NCBI GenBank assembly: GCA_965153455.1
Contig: OZ234493.1
Location: 23,302,213 to 23,366,212 of the forward strand
Length of the DNA stretch: 64,000 bases
Direction of reading: 5' to 3'
Source: Sphagnum compactum
Taxonomy: Eukaryota > Bryophyta > Sphagnopsida > Sphagnales
Below the pieces are notes generated by a model. It searched no databases, was not told the origin of the DNA, and was given only the letters and a program-made list of their open reading frames with translations. Numbering within the stretch: the stretch's first letter is position 1; every line of letters begins with the position of its first letter. Of this stretch, positions 23,950 through 34,258 are shown piece by piece. Position numbers and translations under genes: made by a program.

Positions 23950-26390
23950 AACCCAACGAAAGGGAGGCTTGCAATATACACTTCCTTTGTGAAGGCCTTT
24001 TCGCCACTCACCTGGCGTGTTTGGTGCAAGAAATCCTCTGTAAGGGCTCCCTTATGCCTGTCCCACAGCCGCCCAGGATTGGTGACGTTGTTGAAAATCA
24101 GCAAGCTGGCAAAAAGCTGCCGCAAGCTTCTCGGCAATTGCACCCCAGCAGCTTCTGAAAGGCACTAGTCTCATTCAGTATCATCTTGCAGCAAGCCATG
24201 TGCAAGGCATGCAGCTTTAAAAGTGGGGTGCACAACTGTGGTAGGCATGTGAGGCCGGTGGGTAGTTCTAAGGTCCTCAAAGCATGTGGCCCCTACAATG
24301 TGGGTAAGCAAAATTCGCAGATAATACCGCTCGCCCTCTGAGGGTTGCACAAAGTACATGCGCCCCACAGTTCCTAATGTGACATGATTGTTTCGGCCTG
24401 CACCCCGTCGCCCCGTTGCCCTTTTTCGGAGGTGCCACGCCTTTTTGGATTTGCTCCACACAGCGATTTCGGGATAATCAGGGTATATTGTGGTCAGCGC
24501 AACAGGGAGTGGCGGTGCAGGGTCGTTGTTGTTGCAAGCCAAAGTGGCTGCAGCCGCGTATTCAGATTTGGCCTTTTGGTTGAAGTCACACCACCTAGTC
24601 AAAGTGGTGGAGTTGTTGCGCATCATGGCTTCCCCAACCGTGGTCCCCTCAAGAAAGTAAGTGGTCTGCTCATTAGGTAGATGAACAGCCAAGCGGTAAA
24701 CATTGGGGTGCATGTCGTGCAAGTCAAAGGCAAAAAACCGATGGCAAGCTTCGCTGGCACTGACATACCGCCCATCGAGGTAATTTTGGACTTCATCCTG
24801 GGCGGCAAGCACATTGTTCCCATCGGCCTCACCTGTAGCCGCCTGAGGCGCTACAGCCGGCAAAACCCCAGCTTCCGGCTGCACCACTGCCAAAACACGG
24901 TCGTGACCCTTGTAAACATACTTGTAGAGGTATTTCATAGCTGTGATGGAGCTGCAGACCTCAACATTGATGTGGCACTAGTACCGCATGGTCAGGTAGG
25001 GGTTATACGGGACGACCCAACGGTTGTCAAAAACAAAGCCCGAGCTGCAAGGGGGAGGGGGCAGCAAGTTGTTAGTCAAGGGGAAGCATCTGGTTTTAAG
25101 CTGGTTTGGTCTTAGACACAAACACTTATGGTCAGGTGCACATGACAACGACTCACTTGCCAAATTTCCAACAGCTGCACTTACGTGGGGTGGGTGAAGG
25201 TCCTGCCGTCGTCTCGTCGCCGGTAGGTTGGGTAGCTGCCGGTGGAGTCCTCAGTTTGGGGCTGGAAAGTCTTGGGATAACCCTTGCTACAAGCCCCATT
25301 CACCATGCAAGCACATGAGGGATGTAAGGCCCCACAGGGCCCATGCAACATGCGAGATGTCACAATGTTATAAAGCTCGGGGTGGGTGGATTTGTCTTGA
25401 AGTTCAGCACACACGATCGGGTCATAATCGCTGCTGTCACGCGGCTTGTCTTGGCTGCATAGAATGATCAAAATGTGACCGTGCGGCAAGCCCCGCTTCT
25501 GCCATTCTACAACATGGATGTCGGCCACCGCAGTGCCCAAAACACCATTCTGCAAAAGGTCTTTGAGGAGGGCATTGAGCTTCATCTTGAACACCCTGGA
25601 TGTCAAGTCAGGGCGACCGCTGGCTTCCTCTGAAGGCCTCAGCTCATGCAGGATCTCTGTCCAATTTGGGTTGCACATCATGGTTATGAATAGGTCAGGT
25701 TTCCCAAACTTTCTGACCAAGGCCATGGAATCCTGGTAGAGCTGGTTCATGTCACGGGGGCTACCAGCAAAAGTGGCTGGAAGGACCACCATGCGCCCAA
25801 AGTTGGTGCTATTAACCCCGTCTTGCTGCATGGCATCTACCATTCCTTTATATTGGTCAGCACGCAGGGTGGTCTGGTTGAGGCGCACCCACCGCAGCCG
25901 CTGGCCCTCAACCTTGGAGTACTGGTCAACCACCCACTCTTGATATAGCCTATTGCCATAAGTGAACGTGCTGTTGGTGGGAGGGTTGCGATCATGCATG
26001 AAGTAAGCCGCGTATTCCCTGGCAGTAACCTTGCGAGCGATGCGCCCTGCGGCAGCTCTTCTGTTTTGGCCCTTGCCCCTGCCCCTACCCCCACCCTACC
26101 TCCACCACGCCCGGGGTCCACTGCCGACTCCGCATCAGGCTGTTGTTCATCTTCAGATGGCTGCTGTTGCTCGTCCTCAGAACTTAGCCCATCCACAACC
26201 GCAGGGGTAGCGTCAGTAATATTTGGGTGCCAGCCGGGCTCTCCGTGTGGGTGGAACAGGACAAAATGCAAAGGGTCATAAGCACAGTGGGCATCACTAA
26301 TCCTCCATAACCCCCCACCCTTAGCCCGCACCCTGATGTCTCGTGGATTGCTATCACCATCGCCTGTGAGCAGGCACAAAAGGGAAGATA
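23950..26390 (-). pseudogene. Helitron Rep (HUH endonuclease) domain, broken by stops and a frameshift
   Basis: The Rep module nicks and rejoins DNA through a HUH metal site and two tyrosines. In order: SNPRDIRVRAKGGGLWRISD and YDPLHFVLFHPHGEPGWHP (about 26360-26220); a frame change near 26040-26090 in a C-rich run; then AREYAAYFMHDRNPP, NRLYQEWVVDQYSKVEGQRL, the HUH motif RGLPHGHILIIL (about 25490-25470), HGPCGALHPSCACMVNG, and FVFDNRWVVPYNPYLTMRY. At 24980-24978 a TAG falls where the family reads Y-N-CHINVEVC. The Y2 motif MKYLYKYVYKGHDRV follows at 24938. The ORF runs to 24171, where TGA (24173) and TAG (24167) interrupt a stretch that resumes in the same frame with CLSEAAGVQLPRSLRQLFAS. 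Probable introns lie at 26530-26370 (GTGAGT donor) and about 25180-25070. Confidence 0.82.
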
Positions 26391-26529
26391 AATTAAGCAC
26401 AGCCGGGACAATTGCTTGCATGATGGAAGGAACGTGTTGTCGAGGAACGTAACAATTAGGACGGCCGGCACCATAAAAAATAGCACAAAATGGGGCACCA
26501 AAAAGCAGCCATGCAGCCACCCCATTCAC

Positions 26530-27310
26530 TCACCAGGCATTAGGCCGGCCACCTAGCTGGATGTGGGGGCGTTGTATGTGCTTGCGAAAAGATACGGTGG
26601 CAGCGGGGAGGCGTGCACCAGGGGTAGGCTCAGAAGTGAGCAGGTCTCGCAATGGTTGAGGAGGAGGAATGGGGAAGAGGGCCTCACAGCTACAAGATCT
26701 GCCTTTAGCACAGTAAAGGTCTGCGTGTCCTCGGGAAGCCTCATCAGGCCAAATCATAGCTCGGCAATGCTGGCACTCGGCTATCCTACCCCCTATGTCA
26801 AGCACCGGAATACTGGCCTCATCAAATTCTGAAAGGGGGACGCAGGCTGTTGTGTGCAAATCTCGCTCACCCCGCGCCTGTCGGTGGCGCTCGCGGTTGT
26901 GGTCCCGCTGCTGCTGGCGCTACTGGTTCCGCTCCTGGTCTGTCAGTCGAGCACGGGCCTCTGCGTGCTGCTCGCGATTGCGGTCGCGTTGCTGCTCCCG
27001 CGCCACGTCGGTCAGCCGGGCACGGGCCTCTGCGTTCTGCTCGCGGTTGCAGTCGAGCTGCTGCTTTCGCTCCTGGTCTGTCAGCCGGGCACGGGCCTCT
27101 GCGTTCTGCTCGCGGTGGCGGTCGCGCTGCTGCTTCCACTCTTGGTCGGTCAGCCAGGCACGGGCCTCTGCGTGCTGCTCGCGGTTGCGGTCGCGCTGCT
27201 GCTTTCGCTCCAGGTCCGTCAGCCGGGCATGGGCCTCTGCGTTCAACTCGCGGTGGCGGTCGCGCTGCTCTTTCCGCTCCTGGTCGGTCAGCCGGGCACG
27301 GGGCTCTGCG
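26530..27310 (-). pseudogene. Helitron N-terminal region: 23-residue repeats and Cys-rich motif
   Basis: About six copies of a 23-residue unit (69 bp) of the form AEARARLTDQERKQQRDRN occupy 27310-26915. Charged, arginine-rich repeats of this kind precede the Rep domain in many Helitron proteins. An in-frame TAG (26922-26920) interrupts the last copy. The frame then continues to VLDIGGRIAECQHCRAMIW and YCAKGRSCSCEALFP, the C-x2-C...C-x-C zinc-type motif that marks the Helitron N-terminus, and TVSFRKHIQRPHIQLGG, ending at a GTGAGT donor near 26530. The opposite strand of the repeat shows long open frames in all three phases; these are by-products of the 69-bp periodicity. Confidence 0.78.
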
Positions 27311-27526
27311 TGTTGGTTGCGCTGCTACTGCCGGGATACACCTGACCTTCCTCTTGATACATTTTCTGGCCTAAGCTGCATAAGTTTACAATTCAGAAGG
27401 CATCTAGTTCAGCATAGTAAAAAGCTGATTCAGTTTCCTATCTTAAGGCTTGTATTTTGTACTCATTGGGTTGGTGCGTCGGTGAAAGTTTGCTATGTAG
27501 TAGCCACTTCTTAGGCTGTTTTATTG

Positions 27527-27672
27527 TTGTTGGAACAACACAAAAAGTAATGATATTGAGCACTGCAGACCATTATAGTATTGGAAAACTTAGACTTTGT
27601 TGTTAGAACAGCACAAAAAGTAATGATATTGAACACTGCAAACCATTATAGTATTGGAAAACTTAGACTTTG
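27527..27672. repeat. Tandem duplication, 73 bp x 2
   Basis: The unit beginning TTGTTGGAACAACAC and ending AACTTAGACTTTG is repeated with only a few substitutions, so the duplication is recent. Confidence 0.88.
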
Positions 27673-27679
27673 AGGGGCT

Positions 27680-28440
27680 AGTACTTGAACAGAAAAGATC
27701 ATAGAAATTTGGCCTGCTTTATTCAAGTTCCAAGTTCTACCAATGCTCCTATATGCAGATATATTATGCAGAACCTACCTACCTTCACCTCCCTACCTAC
27801 CTACCCACTTACCTACCTTTGCTCATTGTGGCTGCAGTAGACTCCAGAGTCCAATAACCAATAGGCTACTACAACACAAGAACATGACCTATCTGCACCT
27901 ATTCAATGGCACAGGGGTTCCATTCCAATGCAAAAATTCTCCCAAAATGTTATATATTTTAATATACTTTACAAAGGGCTTTTTTGGAGAAACATATACA
28001 AAAGTTGTTGCCAGATTCATATCATTGCAGCTGGAAAAAAGAAAGCCTCTGGTTTGCAGATTTACAATAAGAAGCTTGATTTTTGAACCTCTGAAAACTG
28101 ACAAATCTTCTCTCTACCATTTTATTTTGAAAATAATATATAAATAATCCCATTATGCGAGAGAAAACTTTTTTTTCTGGAAGGGTTGTGGATTTCTTTG
28201 ATGACAGTATTGTTTTGTTGTTCATGGTCGATTCAGATGGTGTGTGTGTGTGTGTGTGTGTTTTTTTAGGTTATTAGAACAGTTTGCTGTTGGAGTTCAG
28301 AAGAAGATGAAACTGGAGTCAGAGAATGTGAGAACAAAGAGTACCATACCAAAATGAGTATAACAAAAACAAATATTTTAAATGATGACAAAAATATAAG
28401 TAGTTGTAGGATCACACGGAAAGAAAGGGAGAGTCAAGGG
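27680..28440. other. Intergenic DNA with ACCT and (GT)n simple repeats
   Basis: An ACCTACCT/ACCTCCCT stretch lies at 27773-27818 and a GT run at 28239-28262. No gene recognised. Confidence 0.5.
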
Positions 28441-28601
28441 AGAGAAAAACAGTTTAGGTTTTCCGATGCATCATCAGAACCTCGAAAAGCCATGGTTGCA
28501 GCGTCCAAAGTGTAAACCTCTTTCCCTCCCTCCCGCTCGTTATGCTTCAAGCGTGGTCGACAATCATGACCGGCAAAAGCCACAAAACGAAAGCAAGCGC
28601 A

Positions 28602-28850
28602 AGGATCTAGGTTTGCATGAAAGTTGTCAAGAAGCAGCCATCTGCGGCCTCTTCGTCGTCTCTTTGCGCTTCGTCATCTCTTTGCGCTGGGATCTGGGTT
28701 TGCATGAAAGTTGTCAAGAAGCAGCCATCTGCGGCCTCTTCGTCGTCTCTTTGCGCTGGGATCTGGGTTTCCGGACCTCGGCGGACGAACAGTTGGGATC
28801 TGGGTTTCAGGACCTCGGCGGACGGACAAGACCTCCACTGTCAGGACCTC
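28602..28850. repeat. Tandem repeat array, 69-87 bp units, GC-rich
   Basis: Units starting GGATCTGGGTTTGCATG begin near 28602, 28689, 28758 and 28795; the first two share GTTGTCAAGAAGCAGCC and GGCCTCTTCGTCGTCTC, the last two share GACCTCGGCGGACG. The plus strand is open through the array (about 150 codons), but the peptide is a pure repeat product and matches nothing I know. Confidence 0.8.
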
Positions 28851-28899
28851 GACGCACGGACGCACACACGGACGCAACAAGTGACTTTATATATAAGAT

Positions 28900-30240
28900 A
28901 TTCATTACACTCCAAAGCTCAAAATTCTTACAATCTTGAAGACAATCATCACAAAACATTGTTGGCAAAACAAACAAGTATAACTTTGTTGAAAGAAACA
29001 AAGAAAAAAATGATATTTTTGTTTTTTATTCCATTCTAAATAAAAATGATAATTTTGCCTTTTCTAAACTTCTCATTTTAAAGTTTTGATTTACAACCCA
29101 AATGCAAAAGAAAGTTATTCCACATGTCTTCTAGTTGTTTCATTAAAAAATACAAATACAAATACAAATCAAAAGAGCAACCCTTTCATTTATCATTCTT
29201 TTTCAATTCTTTGAAATTAAGCACAACAGAATGGTATCCCATCAATGTAAGCCAAAATTGATTAGCATATTGTCATGTGTTCTATGGCATTATAAATGTT
29301 CAATTTTTCACAAGTAATTAACACCTAGTTGCCTAAATATCTAGGTAATCTATGTGCATATCAATTTTCAAACTAATCACAAATTAATGAATGATTACAT
29401 GAATGACTTGGCAATGTGCATACCAATTAGCATTTACCACATAGGTGAAGTACAAATGTGGCATGTTCGTACAATGTATGTCATTGTCCCATGGAAATTG
29501 AAGTTACAGGTTGTAACTTTCTTGCAACAAAAGGACAAAATCAAATATTGTTGACCCAAACCTTTCAATTGATAATAGACGTTTCAAATTGGTGATCACC
29601 ATCAAATTACATTATAAGAAATCATGGCTTTTCAAGTTGTTCAACTTGAGTACTTTATTTGTTTTGATTAGAAATTTGGTCAATTGGATTTGAAGTTTTA
29701 GTTGTTGAATTGACATGCCTGTTCCAACTATTTCAATTAACTAAAGTGGCCTTTTTGAATACTTGGTCATATTTGACATTTAGTAAAATAAAACAAGAAA
29801 TGGACACCTTTAGTAAAAAAAGAAGTTATAACCAAATGAAATATTTCAAATTTGATATACATGATACTATTCATAATAACAATAAAGGTGTACATTGTTG
29901 TTTCATATACAATGTTCCCAAATATATATGTATTTGTGGACAAAGTTGTTAAAAGGGGTTAATCATAGTTTTTACTATAACACCATGCCAAAACATATTA
30001 CCAATGGTGGTACGTAGGGGATAAAAAATCATTGCCTCCATTATTTAGGAGAAATTACCATATTTATAAAGTACCAATTTATAGTCAATGTTTTAGGTTA
30101 GGTGACTTTATTAACCACCATTAATTAGGATTTTTGGGGCTTTGGTTGGGAGTTCCACCATTTATATAGTGGAAGGGATTAATGGTTTAACCCAAATCAT
30201 TCACCATTAAACCAAGTAGTTTCATATCATATATATTAAT
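28900..30240. other. AT-rich intergenic DNA
   Basis: No supported feature; short ORFs only, all with AT-rich intergenic composition. Confidence 0.5.
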
Positions 30241-30253
30241 TCAGTAAGTCCAT

Positions 30254-30636
30254 ATGTCTGTGACGGGGGTTTTGGGGGTGGGGGAGGGAGAGGCCGGTGA
30301 AGCAGCGGGCGATGCCCAACACTACGTCTGTCTGTCTGTGATAGGGCTTGGTCTGTCAGTCTGTCTTGGGCACGGGCGAGAACTGGGCACGGGCACGGGC
30401 GGGACTGAGCACGGATTGGGCACGGGACTAGACACGGACTGGGCACGGGCACGAGCGGACTGGGCCCGGGAGAGAGGCACAGCACGGACGAACTGGCACG
30501 GGTGGATTGGGCACGAGCGAGCACGGCACGGGCGGATTGAGCACGGACTGAGCACGGGCACGAGCATGGGACTAGGCACGGGCACGGGCGAGCTGGGCAC
30601 GGACAGATTGTGTCCGAACGTCACGAGTACCCACTA
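30254..30636 (+). repeat. GC-rich GGGCACGGGC low-complexity block with a Helitron-like end
   Basis: A sharply bounded 380-bp GC-rich block, made of GGGCACGGGCG / GAGCACGGACTG words, sits inside AT-rich DNA. Its right edge reads GTACCCACTAG|T, close to the GGTTACCACTAG|T terminus of the autonomous Helitron at 21994, and a small hairpin GGACA-GATTG-TGTCC (30601-30615) lies upstream. It may be a non-autonomous Helitron derivative in plus orientation, but the hairpin is 17 bp from CTAG, further than the usual 6-12 bp, and the left end is not identified. Confidence 0.45.
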
Positions 30637-30744
30637 GTGAAAGAATAATTCATAACTTTTTTGTTTCAAGTTTACACATACCAAAATAAGAAATCTTGGC
30701 ATGTGTAATTTTTCAAATTCAAAAGTTACAAAAAGCTATTTTAA

Positions 30745-30850
30745 CAAACACATGGGCATGTGGTTTAATGGTAAAGGTCTTTCCAAATATTCAATTTAAA
30801 GTCAATCCTTGAGTGGTGTTCCTTGCTCTAGCCTTTTCACCTACCTTTTT
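30745..30850 (+). repeat. Possible tRNA-derived SINE head
   Basis: GGCATGTGGTTTAATGGTAA resembles a pol III A box of glycine-tRNA type, and AAAGTCAATCC (30809-30819) a degenerate B box. No cloverleaf can be closed. Confidence 0.3.
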
Positions 30851-33715
30851 AACCCCCTAGATTTGATAACTAGACCTGAATAGATATTAAATACCTCTTC
30901 AAATATTAGAAAATAAGACCCTTGATACCATACCCTATTTGGTTGTCATGGGCTAATTTTCACAATGAGGCAATTATTGAAATAGGTATCACCTAATGTG
31001 ATACCTATCAACTTTTAATTAAAAAATAGCTTGAAAATCGTTTGAAAATTTGGCCATTTTTGTGATACCCACCCAACATTGCAAATTATGTTCTTTTATG
31101 AATGTAAAGGTTTTCAAAAACAAATTTGTTATTTTTTTTTATGGTATTATTATTATTTGTTCCATTTTAATACTTGTTAATCACCATTTAAATCTTAAAA
31201 GCAATTGTGAGCCCCTTGTTGGGTATTATTTACAAGAGCCTTGAACTTTGCCTTCATTTTTCAAAATGTTTACGAGAACAGATGAATTATTTTAAAAGCA
31301 ATTCATTAAAGCATTAAATTGTTCATCATTGAACACTTTATGCATAATGGATTATATTATGTATTTGAAATAATTGATTATGGACTGTCACATTCAAAAC
31401 TATGTGATATTGAATCAAAATTATAGCCACATTTGCTTCAACATATTTAAACACAAGTGTCTATCCTTAAACCTCAATGTTGCAAAATTAAATTCGATTT
31501 GATGAACACCATTTTCAACTAGCAACTAAAATATTGATATCATTTTGATATGCACATTGTAACTCTAGCTTGTTCATGCTTTACAAGTTCATAGTTAGAT
31601 ATCCAAATATTGGACATACCATTGAAAGTTAGATCTTTAATTGAACCAATTTATTGGGGTTTTTAAAAAATATTATTTGAATTATCATTGCATTTTTGGG
31701 AAAATTAATCCATATATTGCATAACATATATTGATAAAATCACTAGTTATGTATAATAATTTTGTAATATATCAACTAGTTCCAATGTGACATACTATAT
31801 GATTGTAATTTCAAACAAAGTTCATAATTATTTAAAAGTTCCCATCACAAATTAATTTGGAAAAATTACTAAATTTATTTTAGGTCTTCATTTAAATTAA
31901 TTAATATAAATGATTGAAATGTTGGGAATTATTACATCTGTATTTTAACTTAAATGTTAATTATAGATTATAATTGAAATAAAACTTGTCAAGGTTCACT
32001 TTTAAAATACATATTTATTAATAGGTAGGTTAGAAATAAGTAAGTAAGTAGCTTAGTAGGTAAATAAAAGGTAAGTGGGTTGTAGATTTATATGTAGGTT
32101 GTAAGAAAATAGGTTAATAAATGTAATTCAAGTTATGTTCAAACATAATACTTTTGAAAGATATGTTTTGAACTTTAATTACAAAATTCAAAAACATTTT
32201 CCTTCAAATGACTTGGTGATTTGTCCAATTTTTTTACGAAATCAATTTTTGAGATGGATTTTTTGTTTTGCTCAAGTGAAGCAAATGACAATACACTACT
32301 AAAAAGTTTTTTGGGGAAGGATCATGATAAAAGTTTATTTATTAGGGGAAGATGTGGACCATATGCAAATTAGTGAGAATGTGAAGTTTAAGCTCTAAGA
32401 AGAGGGACATTCTTGGTGTAACATGATTGAGGAAAGTACAAACAAAGAAGGACATGCATGGAGAGTTTAAAAGAAGAAAACCATGTTATTTCTTAATTCT
32501 GAAATACATGGAGAGTTATGGAACTTGGTGTATACTTTCATTTTTATTGTATTTTGCTTAAACTTCTTAGATTTGTGAATATAAATATTATTTTTTTCTA
32601 AAATATTGTAGTTTTTTTTGTTTTGTGGATTATTTTGTTATTTTTTCCATTTAAAATGTTTTTGTAGAGGTTCTAGAACCTGATGGTGGTTGTAGCAAAA
32701 GGTAGTTGTTGGAAGGTAGTGTGCAAAAAGATGAAAGTAGCATGAAAGAGTTAATGTTCTATAGCTTCCAACTATTCTTCAAAGACTAAGATAACTACCA
32801 TCCAATATTCAATTTGTCTTGGGATTTTATTTTGTAAGTTTTTTGTTTGGGGTTAGATTGTTTTTAAGAAGGCAGCTCCTCCTTTCCTTTTTTCATGTTT
32901 TGATTTTATTTCTTTTGTTTTGTTTACTCGAATACTTTCCTTGGTAGCCAAGTCCACAAGTATACAATTGTCATAAGTTATAAAATAACATTAAAAAATT
33001 CGAATAAATTTTGAAGACATGTAAATTTTCCTTCACTAAAAGGGCAAATGTTTTTAAAAAAAAAACACTCACCTTTTTTTTTGATTATTCTCCCAAGGAT
33101 GTTTGCGAGATATTTTTTAATTTTTTTTTAATTGATGTTTTATGTTGGGTAAAGAGCAAAATGTTTTTGAAATGCCTGCCTTTGTAGCTTTACCTTGGGT
33201 TGGTGCTTACTTTGACAAACACCTTGCTCTTGAAGCATTATAGTACTTGAAAAAGCAATGAATTGCGATCTTGTAATATAGTCTAAGTTACAATCTTTTT
33301 GAAACTAGATTTTTAAAAAATATACAAAATCATGACATTAGGAATTTTGAAATTATTGCTTATTAAAGTTTCCATATTATGATAACATGGTTGAAAGTTT
33401 GAATTGTAGATCACGTTTATGATTTTTGAAAAAAAATTAATGTTATTTGATTACAAATCATAATTATAGTGAGTCTTTTTCAAATTTTAATAGGATTGTG
33501 ACATTACAATTTATATGTGTTTAAAATGTCTTGCATTTGATGTAAAACTTTCAATTTCAAATTACTCCACTTTTTTATCACACTAAATTATATAAAAATA
33601 ATATTAATAAGACTCTTGTCATAAAATTAAAAACACAATCCAACTCATAGAAGTGCATAAAAAATTAACAATATAACTTTCATTCATCAACACTCTAACT
33701 TGAAAATAATCATGA
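30850..33715. other. AT-rich intergenic DNA
   Basis: Nothing recognisable: no intact ORF above 65 codons and no clear array, apart from a short TAAGTAGGTAGG-like simple stretch at 32020-32110. Confidence 0.5.
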
Positions 33716-33719
33716 AGTT

Positions 33720-33878
33720 GAAGCATTATAACAAAAGGTGTTCTTGTGCGTCAAATGATTTCACTGGATTTTGAAGCATTATAACAAAAGGTGTTCCTGT
33801 ACGTCAAGTGATTTCATTGGATTTTGAAGCATTATAACAAAAGGTGTTCCTGTACGTCAAGTGATTTCATTGAATTTT
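33720..33878. repeat. Tandem repeat, 53 bp x 3
   Basis: Three head-to-tail copies start at 33720, 33773 and 33826, each opening GAAGCATTATAACAAAAGG. Copies 2 and 3 are nearly identical, and copy 1 differs at a few bases. It lies about 400 bp upstream of the XCT start. Confidence 0.92.
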
Positions 33879-34125
33879 GAATGAATTCACTAGTTGTAAT
33901 GAATGAGGAACAATGAAAAAGCAGTGAATTCATTGATTTAATGAATGAGGACTAATGAACTCCACCCACATCTTGTAATAATGAATGAGTGCTTCTTCAC
34001 CTTATGTTTACAATAGGTCTCTTACACCCTTAAAAAAGGAAATTTCATCTACAAATATTAAAAAAATTGGTAACACAAAACTATGTATTTTCTTGGATTA
34101 AAGTCTTGCAGGTTCACAACCAAAA

Positions 34126-34176
34126 CTAGGGTTTAGGGTTTGAGAGAGACTCTAGGGTTTCTAGGGTTTAGGGTTT
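34126..34176 (+). promoter_or_regulatory. Telo-box cluster in the XCT leader
   Basis: Several TAGGGTTT units (ACTAGGGTTTAGGGTTT, CTAGGGTTTCTAGGGTTTAG) lie 80-130 bp upstream of the XCT start codon. Telo-boxes (AAACCCTA on the other strand) are known plant promoter/leader elements of housekeeping and translation-related genes, so this most likely marks the XCT core promoter or 5' UTR. Confidence 0.65.
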
Positions 34177-34258
34177 TCAGTTTTTCAGGTTTATGCTCTC
34201 GCACGGCTTCTGGCACTGAGAACGCAAGTTGGGGGGTTCTGAGACTGATGTGGTGGCG

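Larger units (their letters stand above)
21994..27360 (-). mobile_element. Autonomous-type Helitron, degenerate
   Basis: Helitrons are rolling-circle DNA transposons that insert between A and T without target duplication and end in CTRR after a short hairpin. On the minus strand this one ends in CTAG at 21997-21994, followed by host T, with a 7-bp hairpin 8 bp inside the CTAG. Its coding part runs leftwards: a 23-residue repeat region and Cys-rich motif (27310-26530), a HUH/Y2 Rep domain (26390-23950) and a PIF1-type helicase (23850-22090). The element is GC-rich against AT-rich flanks. At least one frameshift in the helicase, a probable one in Rep, and several in-frame stops show it is no longer active. 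The 5' end (TC after host A) could not be fixed; composition changes near 27350, but the true end may lie further right. Confidence 0.85.

Noticed and set aside
26795-27514. Long plus-strand open frames (up to about 240 codons, Arg/Ser/Cys-rich) across the GC-rich repeat
   Set aside because: All three plus frames are open because of the 69-bp periodicity of the Helitron N-terminal repeats on the other strand; the minus frame connects to recognisable Helitron motifs.
28466-29039. 140-157 codon plus-strand ORFs over the tandem array
   Set aside because: The peptides are direct translations of 69-87 bp repeats in two frames, with no conserved motif.
34126-34176. Interstitial telomere or chromosome end
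   Set aside because: Only a few TAGGGTT units with interruptions immediately before a gene; a telo-box promoter cluster explains it better.
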